A DNA stretch of 64,000 nt from Cryptomeria japonica. Lineage: Eukaryota; Streptophyta; Pinopsida; Cupressales; Cupressaceae. Both the position numbers and the translations under genes were made by a program. Below the pieces are notes generated by a model that ran no database searches, was not told where the DNA came from, and saw only the letters and a list, made by a program, of their open reading frames with translations. Below, in pieces: positions 34,025 to 45,538 of this stretch; within the stretch, counting starts at the first letter, position 1, and every line of letters starts with the position of its first letter. Where the stretch lies: contig NC_081413.1 in assembly GCF_030272615.1 (NCBI RefSeq), positions 187,888,669 through 187,952,668 on the forward strand, in the 5' to 3' direction.

Positions 34025-35974
34025 TTATGTTAATTCAACTGTGAATTTCTTCAAACCTTCCATGGCAAGGGGCTCCAAGGAATTGGCTGCTTGAGCCAAT
34101 GCATTCGCGGCTTCATTGTCACCTCTGTGTATCGTCTTGATGTTGAATGCATCAAAACCCTCAATCAGGTCCCATACTTTGTTACGGTAGCGACACAATC
34201 TTTTGTCATGACAAGCATATAATTTCCTTACTTGCCGTACCACAATTTGTGAATCTCCCAGCACGTGCAAGGTCTTTGCCCCTTTCTGGATTGCAAGGAG
34301 CAATCCATGGACCAATGATTCGTATTCGGCTACATTGTTAGTGCAGGGGAATTGCAGCCTGTATGCTGCCAGGTAAGCTTCTCCAGTTGGACTAATTAAT
34401 TCAATTCCAGCGCCACTCCCATTCTTGGATTTGGATCCATCGAACCTTAAGGTCCACATTTGATTAGCATTTTGGATTCGGGGTGGTTGAAGAGCTTCTT
34501 TCTCCTTTTCTTCCTTTTGAGAATCCTTGTGATCTAGAACTACCCTGGAAGGGGCTCCAGGATTATTGGTCTCTACCATATTTGCTATCGCTGGATTTGA
34601 GGGGGCCACTTTTACTATGTTCAATAGCAAGTTTACACATCTCGTAGGTAAGTTCTGATGGAAGGTGTTATGGATTCTGCACCAATTGGGTAGCAATAGA
34701 TCATGGGTACCAATGCCTTTGCCCAATTGGGTTTCTTGCTCTACACTTCTCATGACGAACTCTCTGAAACTATCAAACATATCCTTACCACCACCTGGCT
34801 GTTCTTCAGGATCATCTTCAACAAGAATCTTCGTGGAATCAGGTATTTCTTCTGTCCGTTCCATCTTTGTTGAGCCATGTAGCATCAAAATCTCCTCAAC
34901 CTTGGGCCTGTAGGTACCCAAGTCGGTCTCCAGAAACATGATCTCATTGCCTTCTCCATATTCAGTGATCGTCAGGCGCAATTTGGGTGTGCTATCAATT
35001 CGGATCTGGTTGGGAACGCCCTTCCATGGAAGCCACATGTGGGAAAAGTCAGTAGAGATATATCCATTTAACTTCCTCGACCAATCTCTACTTAGCAACA
35101 TGCCATATCCGTCCGGGATATCCACTACTGAAATGTCAATACAACTCTGCACCCTAGGGTCAGCGGCCAATTGCATGTGGATGTTGTTGAGCTCCCCAAC
35201 AATGGGTACTTCAGTCTTGTCCAGCTGTGTGACCTTCTTGTTTGTATGTAAAGGCATTATCCCGAGTTTCTGACACACTGCCAATGGCATTACGTTGCTT
35301 GAAGCACCAGAGTCTATCAGGCAATTGTGTAAGAGTTTGCCAAAAATCCTGACAGAGACCAGGAAAGGAGCAGGCTCATCCCTTCCAGTGTAACAAATTG
35401 CGGGCTTCCTTCTCTGTTCTCCACCATTGATAATTTCTTGGTTCCTTGCCTCTTGCTGTGAATCTTGTCCTATAGCTAGTGCTTGGATGATCTTTGTAAA
35501 GGTTGGCTTTACAGGTTTACTAACCTTTTGAGTTGTTTCTTCTTCCCTTGTTACAGGGGTATTTTGCAGAGCTGGTTGAGTTGTCGCAGGATGCTCTTGT
35601 GGATCACAGGGAGAACTCTGCACCATTCCGATAAAGCTTGGTGGCTGCTGCGGAGCGTTGAATGCATCAGGAAAAGCTTGTGGTACATCCTGAACAATAT
35701 TTGTGTTTGATGCCAGGTTTGAATTGTAGGGCGTATTCCTTTGAACATTCGTCATGGCTTGCGGGACATTCCTAGGTACTGGAGCATCGCTCAGGCTTCC
35801 CAACAACGAATCTCTCACCTCGGGGATTTTCATTAATTCGAACAAAGGTAAGCTTATCTTAATCTTCTTGAATTCTTCCAGAACGTAAGAGCTTAATCGT
35901 TTTAACTCTTCCTTGGGAGGATTATCTGGTTGTCTCTTTTCTGCAGGTTGAGCGGATGGCTGGACTCGTTCACT
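34025..35974 (-). CDS. GE protease and archaeal-type RNase H, upstream of RT
   Basis: This frame opens after a TAG at 35975 and ends with TAA at 34025. Counting from codon 35845, a disordered Pro/Gln-rich leader is followed by an aspartic protease at about residues 155-265 (active site LIDSGASSNV, flap-side DIPDGYGMLLSRDW). At residues 462-590 (about 34460-34075) a complete RNase H of the archaeal/plant type follows. Its catalytic set is D in LRFDGSKS, E in NNVAEYESL, D in LGDSQIVV and D in HRGDNEAAN. Tat-lineage elements usually carry this second RNase H after the RT-RNase H; here it lies between protease and RT. Confidence 0.85.
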   Translation of the reverse strand, partial: SERVQPSAQPAEKRQPDNPPKEELKRLSSYVLEEFKKIKISLPLFELMKIPEVRDSLLGSLSDAPVPRNVPQAMTNVQRNTPYNSNLASNTNIVQDVPQAFPDAFNAPQQPPSFIGMVQSSPCDPQEHPATTQPALQNTPVTREEETTQKVSKPVKPTFTKIIQALAIGQDSQQEARNQEIINGGEQRRKPAICYTGRDEPAPFLVSVRIFGKLLHNCLIDSGASSNVMPLAVCQKLGIMPLHTNKKVTQLDKTEVPIVGELNNIHMQLAADPRVQSCIDISVVDIPDGYGMLLSRDWSRKLNGYISTDFSHMWLPWKGVPNQIRIDSTPKLRLTITEYGEGNEIMFLETDLGTYRPKVEEILMLHGSTKMERTEEIPDSTKILVEDDPEEQPGGGKDMFDSFREFVMRSVEQETQLGKGIGTHDLLLPNWCRIHNTFHQNLPTRCVNLLLNIVKVAPSNPAIANMVETNNPGAPSRVVLDHKDSQKEEKEKEALQPPRIQNANQMWTLRFDGSKSKNGSGAGIELISPTGEAYLAAYRLQFPCTNNVAEYESLVHGLLLAIQKGAKTLHVLGDSQIVVRQVRKLYACHDKRLCRYRNKVWDLIEGFDAFNIKTIHRGDNEAANALAQAANSLEPLAMEGLKKFTVELT

Positions 35975-36478
35975 CTAAGAAGCAACTGCTTGTCTGTACT
36001 CTGGCGAATCCCTCAGCGGACTAGGAACATTGCTGGCATTGGGATTGGGAGGAGTTGAGAAATTATTTGGAGGGATAGAAGATGTGAGTGGCTCATGATT
36101 CCGGTAATTTCTCTGATATGCCCTTGGAGCGGCATTTCCATTTGTTTGTTGGAGTGCTTGAACCTCGCCAACCACCTCCACTAGAACACTATTATTCAAC
36201 GGAGGAAAAATGTATCCATCTTTAACCTGAGGCTTGTCAGGCGAGGCTTTTGATAATCCTTGATATCCTGGGGTCTCCACAGGGCCATTTGTTGATGCTG
36301 GTGGGAATCTGTAAGATCCCTGTGGTGGCGTGTAGTCTTCAAATTCAGGTGGAAATCTGAAATCCTCTAGAATGAGGGCTTGGTCATATCTTTGTGTCGG
36401 GACTATCTCATATCCCGTTGTTGGATTTTCAGGACCTTTGGAATTCCTCATTTCTTGCCAGAAAATATCAGCAGCTAC
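35975..36478 (-). pseudogene. GE gag-protease spacer segment
   Basis: A frame of about 165 codons between two in-frame stops (TAA 36479-36481 upstream, TAG 35975-35977 at its end), in the same frame as gag and protease. Pro- and Asn-rich and low in complexity (FRFPPEFEDYTPPQGSY). No domain is seen. Its reading frame is intact, so the stops are probably late mutations of a once continuous polyprotein. Confidence 0.6.
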
Positions 36479-38233
36479 TTAAAAGTCATGACACTGCAGC
36501 TCAGAATGCTGACTAGTATTGTGTAGCCTACACCAGGTTGACAGGGCAGCTTCTGCAAGAAATATCTTATTTGCCGGCCTGTTGTCGGAGGGTGGCGAAT
36601 TGTCCAGCAGTGAAGGCACACCCCCATTATTTGGTGCTGTGTTCCATGCTTTCTTATGGAATCCTTGATTATTATTGTTATTTTGAAAACCATGATTGTT
36701 GTTTTGATGCCCGGTATTATGTCCTTGATGGTTTTCATGATGGTTTGGAGGGTTATTATGATACCCTGTGTTGCCCCCTTGGTATGGTTGATAATTTCTC
36801 TGCATGCTTTGCATCTGGTTATTCTGATTTCTAAGGTAAGTCACTTCAGTAGACAACTTTTTCACCTGCTCTATCAATTCTTTCATATCATCCCTTTCTT
36901 CTTGGGTTCTGGATGGAGTGGCTGAGTTCTGCAGATAGACTGGCTGCGATGGCGGGGCCTGTGATATTGGGGCCCCTGGATGAGGCACCAACTGGTTCGC
37001 TGGCGCAGGTACTAGATTAATAGCAGAGAGATAATTTGCCACACCAACTTGTAGATTATAAGGCATCGTTCCTGCAGCAGTCGCTGGTGATCGTAGGCTA
37101 ATCTTGAAAGCTTCATCATAGGCCGCCTTCAAATCAGCGGGGTTGGTTTGCTGGACAAACATAGAGGTGAAACAATCCAGCGCAACATAGTATATATTTC
37201 TGGCTGCTTCATCATTTACATTATAAGGGGAGAGTAGCCTAGAGTAGGCTCTCTGGAATTTGTTGTTAAAGGCGCCAATTGGCTCCCGTTCTTGTCTCCT
37301 TACTTCGATAAATTGCCGATACACTTCTGCTGGGGAGACAAGCAATCTGAACTTCGCCAAGAATGTGTCTTTCATTTGTTGCCAAGTTCCAACAGAATCC
37401 ACCGGCAGGTTGATGTACCAATAGAATGCCTCTTCGCCCAAAGAATATGGAAATAGTCGGCAGGCGACATCCTCGTGTTGGATATCTCTATTCTGGAGAG
37501 TATCTTCAAACACTTTAATATGTTCTTCAGCAGTACAATTGACATCATTAATGTAGAACTTGGTGCAGAAATGCTTTGGATTCTTTGGCATGTCATGATA
37601 TGCGGCAAAAGAAGCAAGCGGTGAGGCATTCACAGGACGCCAATTCAGTCCCGGGGTTGCTTGTTGTTGTTGTTGCTGTTGGTGCGCCATTACAGGTGTC
37701 GGCTGCTGCTGAACAACTGGTGGTGTTGGTGCTCGAATGAATCCTTGCTGAATACCCACACCAGCCACTCTTATTATTGTTCGTTGTGATGGTGGGGTCT
37801 GGAACAAACGGGTAAGATCTTCAACACTTGGTGAACCTTGACTTGAGGATGTGGTTTCCTTCTTCCCACGTCTGGGCTTGAATGTAAGCTCTTGGAATTC
37901 CTTTGCTCTTGGGGTAGATCGCAAAATCCTTTCATGTCTTTCTGGTGAGAATGAATTGATACGCTCCAGCTTCTTGGATTATCGAAGGCGGGGAGCACGT
38001 GGAGCAAGCGGAAACCTTTGGTTGAGCAAATCTCTTTCAATCTCAACAACGATCTCAATAGCCTTCTCTCGTTCTCCTTGTAATACTAGCCGGATTTCGT
38101 TGTACTGTTCTTCGCTTCTACTTATCTTCTGAGCAAAATTAGCTAAGTCAGCAATGATATCCTCCTGATGATCGTGAAATCCTAAACCAGGTTGTAGAAC
38201 ATGAGGTGAACTTCTAGTGCCAGGTAGCACCAT
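36479..38233 (-). pseudogene. GE gag (one in-frame stop)
   Basis: The capsid/nucleocapsid protein that packages the RNA. The best start is ATG 38233, 54 bp beyond the primer site, reading MVLPGTRSSPHVLQ. An in-frame TAA at 37979-37981 breaks it; the frame resumes at once and runs to TAA 36479. The retrotransposon gag core lies at about residues 220-370 (LFPYSLGEEAFYWYINLP, WQQMKDTFLAKF). A poly-Gln run lies before it, a coiled stretch (ELIEQVKKLSTEVTYLRNQ) after it, then an Asn/His-rich tail. Near the end CRLHNTSQHSELQC gives a C-H-H-C arrangement instead of the usual CCHC knuckle. Confidence 0.8.
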
Positions 38234-38306
38234 CCTGAGTCATAACTTTTTCGAACAATAAAATTTCTTCTTCAAATAAAATCCAACGCCCTCCTAGCGC
38301 CAATTC
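38234..38306 (-). other. GE leader with primer-binding site
   Basis: Read on minus from the inner end of the 5' LTR: GAAT, then TGGCGCTAGGAGGGCG (38302-38287), then a short AT-rich leader to the gag ATG. A TGG start a few bases after the LTR CA end, with TGGCGC, is the usual form of Ty3/gypsy Tat/Athila-type primer sites. The exact tRNA is not assigned. Confidence 0.7.
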
Positions 38307-39105
38307 TGTTGACGTGTTTTTTATGATAGCGTCCAACACAGAATAAAGTTGCCCAACGGTCACTTCACTCTCTCTTGATCAAAGTACGATTGAATGTTGA
38401 TATTTGCAGGAAGGTCAAACAATCGACTCCAAGGTTCCTTTATGCTACGGACGTGACTCAGTCGGCTGATGTGATTGCTGGTAATCCAAGGGGCCTTACG
38501 TATGTCGAAGAAATTTATGCAAGCTCAAGAATTTATTGATACAGATGATTTGCAATGAAGCTCTAAGTTTTAGATTTTTTTTAGATTTTGAAATATGCAG
38601 AAAGTAAATAGGAATAGGGCAGAGGGGAATTAAACTAAAGGCAATCTAATCCTAGGAACAAGGAGACGGGATAACTTGTGCAAAATGCAACCGCGCTTCG
38701 TTTTGCCAGCAAAGCACAACTACATGAAGGCGGTGCAATCTTTAGAGGGTGTGTTAAAGATTTTCAAATCATCAAAAGAAACCATCAAATCGAACAATCG
38801 CTTCTAACAATCGAAGCTGAACATACACATATAACGAGGCTCAGACTAACTTTGCACGGTATGCAACAATCAACTGCACACCAAAAGTATGAGCACGAAT
38901 TTGGCGACAAGCGATCCTATCAAATCCAGTTCGTCTAATAGCATGAAAACAAATCTAATTTATGAAGAGAACGAGACCATGCGAGTTCCAAAACAGCACA
39001 AGAACACACCAACAATTGAACAATGTATTAAGTGTTTGCCTCAAAAACTCTTAGCAACAATCTCTGACGATAGTCTCTCCTGATTACAAATGAGTGGGTC
39101 ACCCC

Positions 39106-39155
39106 CTTATATAGGCCTCAAGCCACGATTACATGCAAAACCCTAATTAGGGTTT
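39106..39155 (-). promoter_or_regulatory. Core promoter of GE 5' LTR: telobox plus TATA
   Basis: The telobox palindrome AAACCCTAATTAGGGTTT (39138-39155) and CTTATATA (39106-39113, read on minus) keep the same spacing as in the left LTR. As the 5' LTR in minus sense, this is the promoter expected to drive the genomic RNA. Confidence 0.6.
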
Positions 39156-39458
39156 GCCCTAAAGATTCCCCACTCAAGGTGCAACAAAGTGGGAATCCGC
39201 ATTAAATAACCCATTACGCCCACTTACAATAAATTTAAAAGGGCCTAGAATAGCGCCCATGATGATGATCATGCCTGGAATGTAACTGACGTGGTCATAA
39301 ATGCCCATCACTCACCAAGCGACGGCGACATGCAAGAAGAATCCGTCATAAAACCATAATGAGAGGACAACATGCAAGAAGATTCCTTATCCTGTGGTGG
39401 CATGCGTTGACGGGTCCCACGCCTAGTCAATGTTCCTTCAACCATAAATACGCCATCA

Positions 39459-41045
39459 CTATTCAATCAAAAGACTTTCGTCCAAAAATGGACGACCATT
39501 ATCTCTTTCATTAATGGCGTATGCGATGAACCTACCGATGACGGTCTCTAGTTCTCCGATGGAGATACTTGGCACATTCTCGATGTTGAATTCCATCAAG
39601 CCAATCTCCTCTTCGCTTCTGGAAAAGAAACCTTCCCAATCTGCCATGGCTTCCTGTGTTTTCTTCATCATATCGTAGAATGAAGAAACATTTGCAAGGT
39701 GTTCTTTAGGAAACGAACCGACGAAGAAGAAATCATGCAACTGGGATTTCAAGGAATTCACCGTTATTCCTCCGTCACTGAGTTTCCTTGAAAATAAAGC
39801 TTCCATGGCACTGAGGATTTTTTCCTGTATCCCTCTGATAGACTCCTTCAAGGTGACGGAATCAATGCTGAATTTATCAAGGGTGTTCTTCCCTAAACAG
39901 ATGGTGTAGAACCATCGGGGAAAGTCATAGGCTTCATTCTCTTGGATCACTTTCCTGTATACTAGTGTTTGCCTTGGAGTCTTTGTCAGAGCCCTGAGTC
40001 GGGAAATGGTTAAATCTTGGTAGACATCAACATCTTCCCATAGTCCTTCCGCCGTTTCCAATCTACTTAGGAGGGCCACGAACCTCGAATGGAGCTGAGC
40101 TAGATCTTCTACAAATTTCCCTGCCTTAGCATAAACATCTTCTACCCATTCTTGGGAATTCTGTGCCATTGCCTTTGTAAGTTTTGCATCATCAATTACT
40201 TCCTTGGGAAGGAAGGGAGGGGGAGTGGATGAAGGACCTGCTTCACTGAGGGGCCTTTTGAAACCCCTGACGTATTCGCATAGAAATCTGTTTTCCTCCT
40301 TCAGCCGCTTACATTTTGCCTTTGACTTCAACAATTTCTCCTTCATGGCAAAGGAAGAATCGTCGAAATCTCCCATTACTTGACCGGTGGAAGCATGGCC
40401 AAGATACACCTGTGTAATGACGTAATCTTCCTGTCTAATCTCACTCCTATCCTTATCCACTACAGGTTCAGCAATGTGCAAGGTCCGGGCACCAAATTCT
40501 TCCCTGACTACCTTGGAGAACTTCTGGGGGGCCTTCCTTTCCGGCGGCTGATCCATCCTCTTCAATAATTCTTCTAATTCCTGAGCAGGATTGGTCCCTC
40601 CTTCTGCCTCATTTCCCAATCTGCCTACCAACCAATCTGGCGTGGGGATGGAATGGCTGTAATCCTCTGCATGCTCCCGTTCTTGAGATTCTTCTTCCAT
40701 TTCGCCAAGCATAGTCTCTACAAAATTATCTTGGCGAGCTTCTTCCAGGTGTGGGAAACTTTCTTGCCTCTGACCTCTTGGCTGATGGCGACCCTGTGAA
40801 GCATTGATAGTAAGTATGTCAGGTGCTGGAACGTTCCCTGGAAGTGGGCCTGTGGGATGTAGGAACATCTCTACTTCTTGTACGCTCGAGGAGCTGACTG
40901 GTGAATGCTCCCTTCCTGTCCTCGTTCTCTTTTGTGGGGGTTCCTCTTGCTGGGCCTGCTGTTGAACCTCGTGCGGGATTTCCTGTTGGATATCCTTCAT
41001 CTTTGTTACCCTTGGCCTCTTTGGGGCACTCTTTCCTTTGTCCAT
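39459..41045 (-). CDS. ORF-B, intact right-LTR copy (528 aa, U3-encoded)
   Basis: The only long uninterrupted ORF of the LTR pair, start ATG 41045, stop 39457-side after LLIE. I do not recognise the family. The N-terminus is basic and nuclear-signal-like (KRPRVTKMK at 8-16, KRTRTGREH near 38-46), then Gln/Pro/Ser-rich and acidic disordered sequence to about residue 190. A likely coiled coil is at 236-262 (KSKAKCKRLKEENRFL). The C-terminal half is alpha-helical in composition and ends EFNIENVPSISIGELE...YAINER. No metal or catalytic motif was seen. It overlaps the end of ORF-A by about 40 bp in another frame. A nucleic-acid-binding or regulatory accessory protein is a guess. Confidence 0.65.
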   Translation of the reverse strand: MDKGKSAPKRPRVTKMKDIQQEIPHEVQQQAQQEEPPQKRTRTGREHSPVSSSSVQEVEMFLHPTGPLPGNVPAPDILTINASQGRHQPRGQRQESFPHLEEARQDNFVETMLGEMEEESQEREHAEDYSHSIPTPDWLVGRLGNEAEGGTNPAQELEELLKRMDQPPERKAPQKFSKVVREEFGARTLHIAEPVVDKDRSEIRQEDYVITQVYLGHASTGQVMGDFDDSSFAMKEKLLKSKAKCKRLKEENRFLCEYVRGFKRPLSEAGPSSTPPPFLPKEVIDDAKLTKAMAQNSQEWVEDVYAKAGKFVEDLAQLHSRFVALLSRLETAEGLWEDVDVYQDLTISRLRALTKTPRQTLVYRKVIQENEAYDFPRWFYTICLGKNTLDKFSIDSVTLKESIRGIQEKILSAMEALFSRKLSDGGITVNSLKSQLHDFFFVGSFPKEHLANVSSFYDMMKKTQEAMADWEGFFSRSEEEIGLMEFNIENVPSISIGELETVIGRFIAYAINERDNGRPFLDESLLIE

Positions 41046-42524
41046 CTGGGCCTCTCTTCCTGCCTGACCCTGCGAAGAGCCTTCAGTTGTTCACTGTGAG
41101 AATCCAGATTTCCCATCAGCTGGTATGTCAAATGGACATGGTTTTCCACCAACTTTCTTGTCTGCCTGTCAATCCAGTGCTTAGTGAATTTTAGCACTGG
41201 CCTAGCCAAAATGTTCAAATCATCTACCTCAGGCTCTGACCAATCTGGCAATAGGATAGGTTGATCCTAAATCCTCCCAAATTCGGGTTGCATCAAATCT
41301 GAGTCTTCCTTCACCTGGTCTGGTACCTGATGAATCTCACTTATTTTGATGGTGTCGAGGGGCAGTCTGGAGTGCATTCTTCTCCGGACCTCAAAGTCAT
41401 CCTCGACACCTGCTCAGTAATCCTCCAAGTGAAATCTATGTATGAATTTGACACCGACAACCTTCCTAATCTGGCTGTAAGGATCATATTGGGCCCTGGA
41501 AGTGTAAAATGGTAGGCGATAGAACGCTAATTTGCCTACTGCACTTTCAGCGGCCTCCAATCCTGGGCATATCTCCATGAAATCTCCCAAGACAATCGGA
41601 AATTCAATAGATTGCTTCTTCTTCTTCTTGTGCAACTGATCGTAGGCAGTCAACTGCCTCATTAGCTCGAGCAATATAAGCTTATCTGATGGATACCTGG
41701 GCGAATTGTAAGACTGGATGGAGAAGCCCTGCGTCCTGACGTAGGTGAACTTGGGGAACTGCAGGAACATGGCGCCATATTTCTGGACCAAAGCACTTGC
41801 CTGTGGAGACAACCTCATGTGCAACTTATTTTGCATAAGTCATGTCAGGTACATGGTAAAGGTGTCATTCGCCAACTTGTAAGAATTCATGTTGTGGAGA
41901 TGTAGCTGATGATAAGATTCATGCACGTTCAGCTGAGCTGGCTCGCAGCCCATGATTCCTCTTGCTGGCAGCCCATCGAATCCTCCCCTTCGTGCAAGCA
42001 TATAGAATAGGTAGGAACTCATGGTAAAGGACTGAGATCTTTTCTCCTGTAGGTTCTTCAATTGTTAATGCAAGTAGTGGTTGATCAATCTAGCCCAGTC
42101 GATCAGTGTATTTGAATTCATGATCTCGCCTATGTAGAAGAACATCCAAGGCTCGAAGTTCACCGAGTGTGAGCATCCCATTACTCTGCTCAACATCTTT
42201 ATCATGTCCACATACTCCTGCTTGATCTCAAAGATTGTGAGAGTTTTGGGCATCTTGGAAACGTGTACTCTAGGCTTCAACAACCACTGCTTGTTGATCA
42301 AATCAGCACATCTGGCGGGGCCTGCTTCATAGACTGCTTGAGCTCCGCTGCTGGTCCTGTACGTCATAGAGTAATGTGAAGGGATTCCGAAGGCTTCACC
42401 AATTGCCTCTGGAATCAATGTTGCTAGTAACTTGCCGTTTGGCATTGAGATTGTCTTCCGCTCCAGATGGTAATGTGCTGCACATTCCAAGACTAGATCT
42501 GGGCATTGAATGGCAGGAGGAAAG
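41006..42524 (-). pseudogene. ORF-A, right-LTR copy, distal part
   Basis: Continues ORF-A after LTR3, from PAIQCPDLVLECAAHYHLER to the overlap with ORF-B. It carries the two stops shared with the left LTR (TAA 42065-42067, TAG 41267-41269) and two private ones: CGA to TGA at 41840-41842 and TGG to TGA near 41412. The frame near 41500 is intact here where the left copy has a deletion, so the two LTR copies together show the ancestral reading frame. Confidence 0.65.
42520..42524. repeat. Target-site duplication of LTR3 (GAAAG)
   Basis: GAAAG precedes TGTTGATGTG at 42525 and recurs at 45539-45543 after GCACAACA. The left GE LTR has the empty site (AAGAAAGCCAGCTG, about 28210). Confidence 0.92.
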
Positions 42525-44390
42525 TGTTGATGTGTCTGAAATCGCATTGCTGCAAACTTCATACGGCCAACGCAGAATAGAATAGCCGACTGATTATCCT
42601 ACTCTCTCTTGAGATAAGGAAGTCTCTAATGCTGTTTTCTAAGTTTGATCAAAGGAGACTACCTCAAGGTTTCTTTTGTCAGGTCTTGACTGGGGGATCT
42701 CTTAGTGGCTTGATGTGTTTATGCTGGAAACACAAGGGGGACTTACGATTTGCAACAAGCTAGTCTGTTGTGATTCTCGAATTACGCAATAAAGTTAAAA
42801 AGGAAAGGTTTAGGAGATCTAAAACTAACAACACGGGTATGCGGGTAGACAGATTCAACATAACCAATTCCTGCTTGGCCAGAATGGCTCACAACCTTGC
42901 AGGAACGATGCAATCTTCAAAGGAACTTGGAAGATTTTCAGATTGGAGACGCACGGCTAAGCACCCAATTCTGGCGCAGCTCGGACGGACACCTGCAATT
43001 GAACTAAGCACAATCGAAGGCTCAGGTTAACCACACAAAAGGATACACAATCAACATATCCTCAGTGGTATGAGCCTGAATCTATCAAATACCTGCACAC
43101 CCAAAATAGAAAGATCTATCTAAAATGCTGAAAGGAACCATGCAAACAGGATGAAAACAAGACAATAAACACCGAATCAATGTTCATATATTGATCTCAA
43201 CTGCCTATTACAACAATTCCTGCAGCATCTCTATGCTATTGCTAAGATCTAACCTATTCTAACTCTAAAATCTAACTATCTAGCAATTTCTAACCCTTTC
43301 TAACAATCTCTCAATCTCTAACAATCTCTAACAATCTAACCCTTTACAGAAGAAAGGCCTCTGCCTTTTATAGATATTACAATTTTGAATCAGAGGCCAG
43401 GATGGACTGCATCCAAGGGCCCTGATCTGTCTTCCAGAAGCTGGCAGCCTTGACCCATGCCTAATTAATTCTCAGTTATCCAACCAGCAACTATCTCAAC
43501 TACCTGCCACTATTTGGCTTTAATTCAGGTCTATCCAATCTTCTTGGTGGTTGGGAATAGTTATCCACAAAAATATCTTGCACGGGACCCATAGGCAGTT
43601 TTACAATAAAGCAATTTCAGCCTTAAAACTGAATTTCTGGACTTAAATCCAGCTGTGTGCTTCTTTGAGAATGCATAAACTTGCAGCATTCAGAGTGTTC
43701 TTTTGCTTTTTGCCTCCAATTTCGCCAATGGACTTCATCTATGTTCAACGACACGGGTTCCAATGCTCGGTTGCTCTTGCGCTCCTGTATCTTTCTTTTT
43801 CAATCTTCAGCGCCTGGCCTTGAATTGCGATCCTTCCTTGATTTGCATTTTCAGGTCTTTCTCCTGGTTCTTCGATGACGTCCTGCGATCAACCAACTTC
43901 ATTTCATTAAATTAATTTGAAAAAATTAAATAATTTAATTTTAACAAACATTAAATTTAGTTACGATGTCTGGCTTGAGAAGCTCTTTGCGGGATGTATC
44001 TTGAAAATGCTTCTCTTTCTCTTCGATTGTGAAATCTGATCCTTGGTTTTTTATTTCTGCGTATTTTACCTTTGGAGTCTTGGACGTTTTAAATGGGTTT
44101 ATGGCACGATTCTGGAGGTTTGGAGAACTTCTGCAAATTTTAAAACTCTAACTCTCATGCTTTTCTGGTAAATTTCGGAGAACGGAGGGCACCTTTTGAA
44201 ATTTGCAAAAAATTTTGGACCCTTTGGCGTTTTTGCAAATTTGGAGCATTTGAACTTTTGAATTTTCAAAACCTTTCACTTTTGGCTCATGGCTCCGAAG
44301 TCTGAGAACTTAAGGCGAATTTTGGACCTTGCCATCCTTTTGCAAATTTCGGAGCTTACATATATTTCGCAAATCGCGATTTTCAAACAT

Positions 44391-45105
44391 TTCGCCCCTA
44401 GGGTCCAAAAATGGGACTTCACGTTTTTGGTGAACTCTCATTTTCGGAGCTAAACCACCTTTTGCAAAATAAGTGAACTTCGGACCTAAACATGTTTACA
44501 AAATTGGAGTTTGAAGGCGTTTTACAAATTTCTGAGTTTTAAAATTTCGGGGCTGGGGTCCGAAAATGGGTGTCCAAGGCAAACTTCGGATCTGGAGGAG
44601 CTTTGTAGGATTTCGCACCTTCATACTTTTTTTTCGATTTCGCCCCATGGTCCGAAAATGGACACTTTAAACGATTTTCGGGGCTTGAAGCGCTTTTGGT
44701 AAATTTCGGATCTAAAACGCGTTTTTTTTTTTGTGTTTCCTAAACTCGACGCACTTTCCATTTACCTCGGAGGGTCCGAAAATGAGGGCGCTTAAGTGGT
44801 TTTCGGACCTTGTAACATATTTCGCAAAATCGCGTTTTCACTTTTCGAACGTAAAAACGCGTTTGGAAATTTAGAAGAAACTTCGAATTTCGGCCCTAGG
44901 GTCCGAAATTGGTGCTTTAAGTGAAATTCGGACCTAAAGGCACGTTTGCAACATTTCACTTTTTCGGACCTCCTGCCAGTTTTATCAAATTTTTCACTTT
45001 TTGGCCCAGGGTCCGAAATTGGACAACTTAAGTGATTTTCGGACCTCTGGGGCATTTTCGGAACTTTTGAACTTTTTCACATTTTGGCCCCAGGGTCCGA
45101 AATTA
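44391..45105. repeat. LTR3 palindromic motif array (7 copies)
   Basis: The best copy is TTCGGCCCTAGGGTCCGAA at 44889-44907, an imperfect palindrome. Others lie near 44391, 44546, 44639, 44766, 45000 and 45083. The intervals vary (about 155, 93, 127, 123, 111 and 83 bp). The surroundings are AT-rich with TTTGCAAA-like words. Neither sequence nor spacing matches the LTR1/LTR2 hairpins. Confidence 0.75.
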
Positions 45106-45196
45106 GGCATTTTGGGCGATTTTAAACGTTTCCTCAAGAAGTGCGAGCTTGGGCACTTGGGCAAGTTTGCCCAGATCTCCCCGGAGGATCATTTAA

Positions 45197-45327
45197 TGGA
45201 ATATAACATTTAAGTATAAGAAAGGAGAAAGACATATGGAAATGGAAATGTCAATGGAAATGTAGGAGAAAGACATATGGAAATGGAAATGTCAATGGAA
45301 ATGTCACTTATACTTTAAGTTATATTC
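45197..45327. repeat. Expanded inverted repeat in LTR3
   Basis: The same GGAATATAACATTTAAGTAT stem as LTR1 and LTR2, but the loop holds a 42-bp-class direct duplication (GAGAAAGACATATGGAAATGG, twice, 45226-45305). The stem bases are kept although the loop has grown. Confidence 0.8.
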
Positions 45328-45538
45328 CATATATACTTTCAGGATGTTTGAGAGTGGTTTCGGCCCTCCAGGAGTTATATTGCAAATTCTAGTTTTTGGA
45401 GGTTTCCTCAGTTTTCAGAGTTAGCCAAATTTCAGGATCAGGGAATTCCAGACTTAGCCAAATTTCAGGATCAGGACAGAAAGGCACAAACTGGGGGTCC
45501 CTGTCCAAGACGGGGATGGGTGTGCGATTCGCACAACA

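Larger units (their letters stand above)
42525..45538 (-). mobile_element. Solo LTR 3 (3,014 bp) inside the GE right LTR
   Basis: TGTTGATGTG...GCACAACA with perfect GAAAG duplications and an empty site visible in the left LTR. The tail segment (CAGGATGTTTGAGAGTGG, inverted repeat 45197-45327) is shared with LTR1 and LTR2, so it is a relative. TATA is at 43367-43373 (CTATAAAA on minus); no telobox was found. Its U3 carries its own palindromic motif array (44391-45100). No coding domain. It is the youngest insertion of the nest. Confidence 0.9.
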
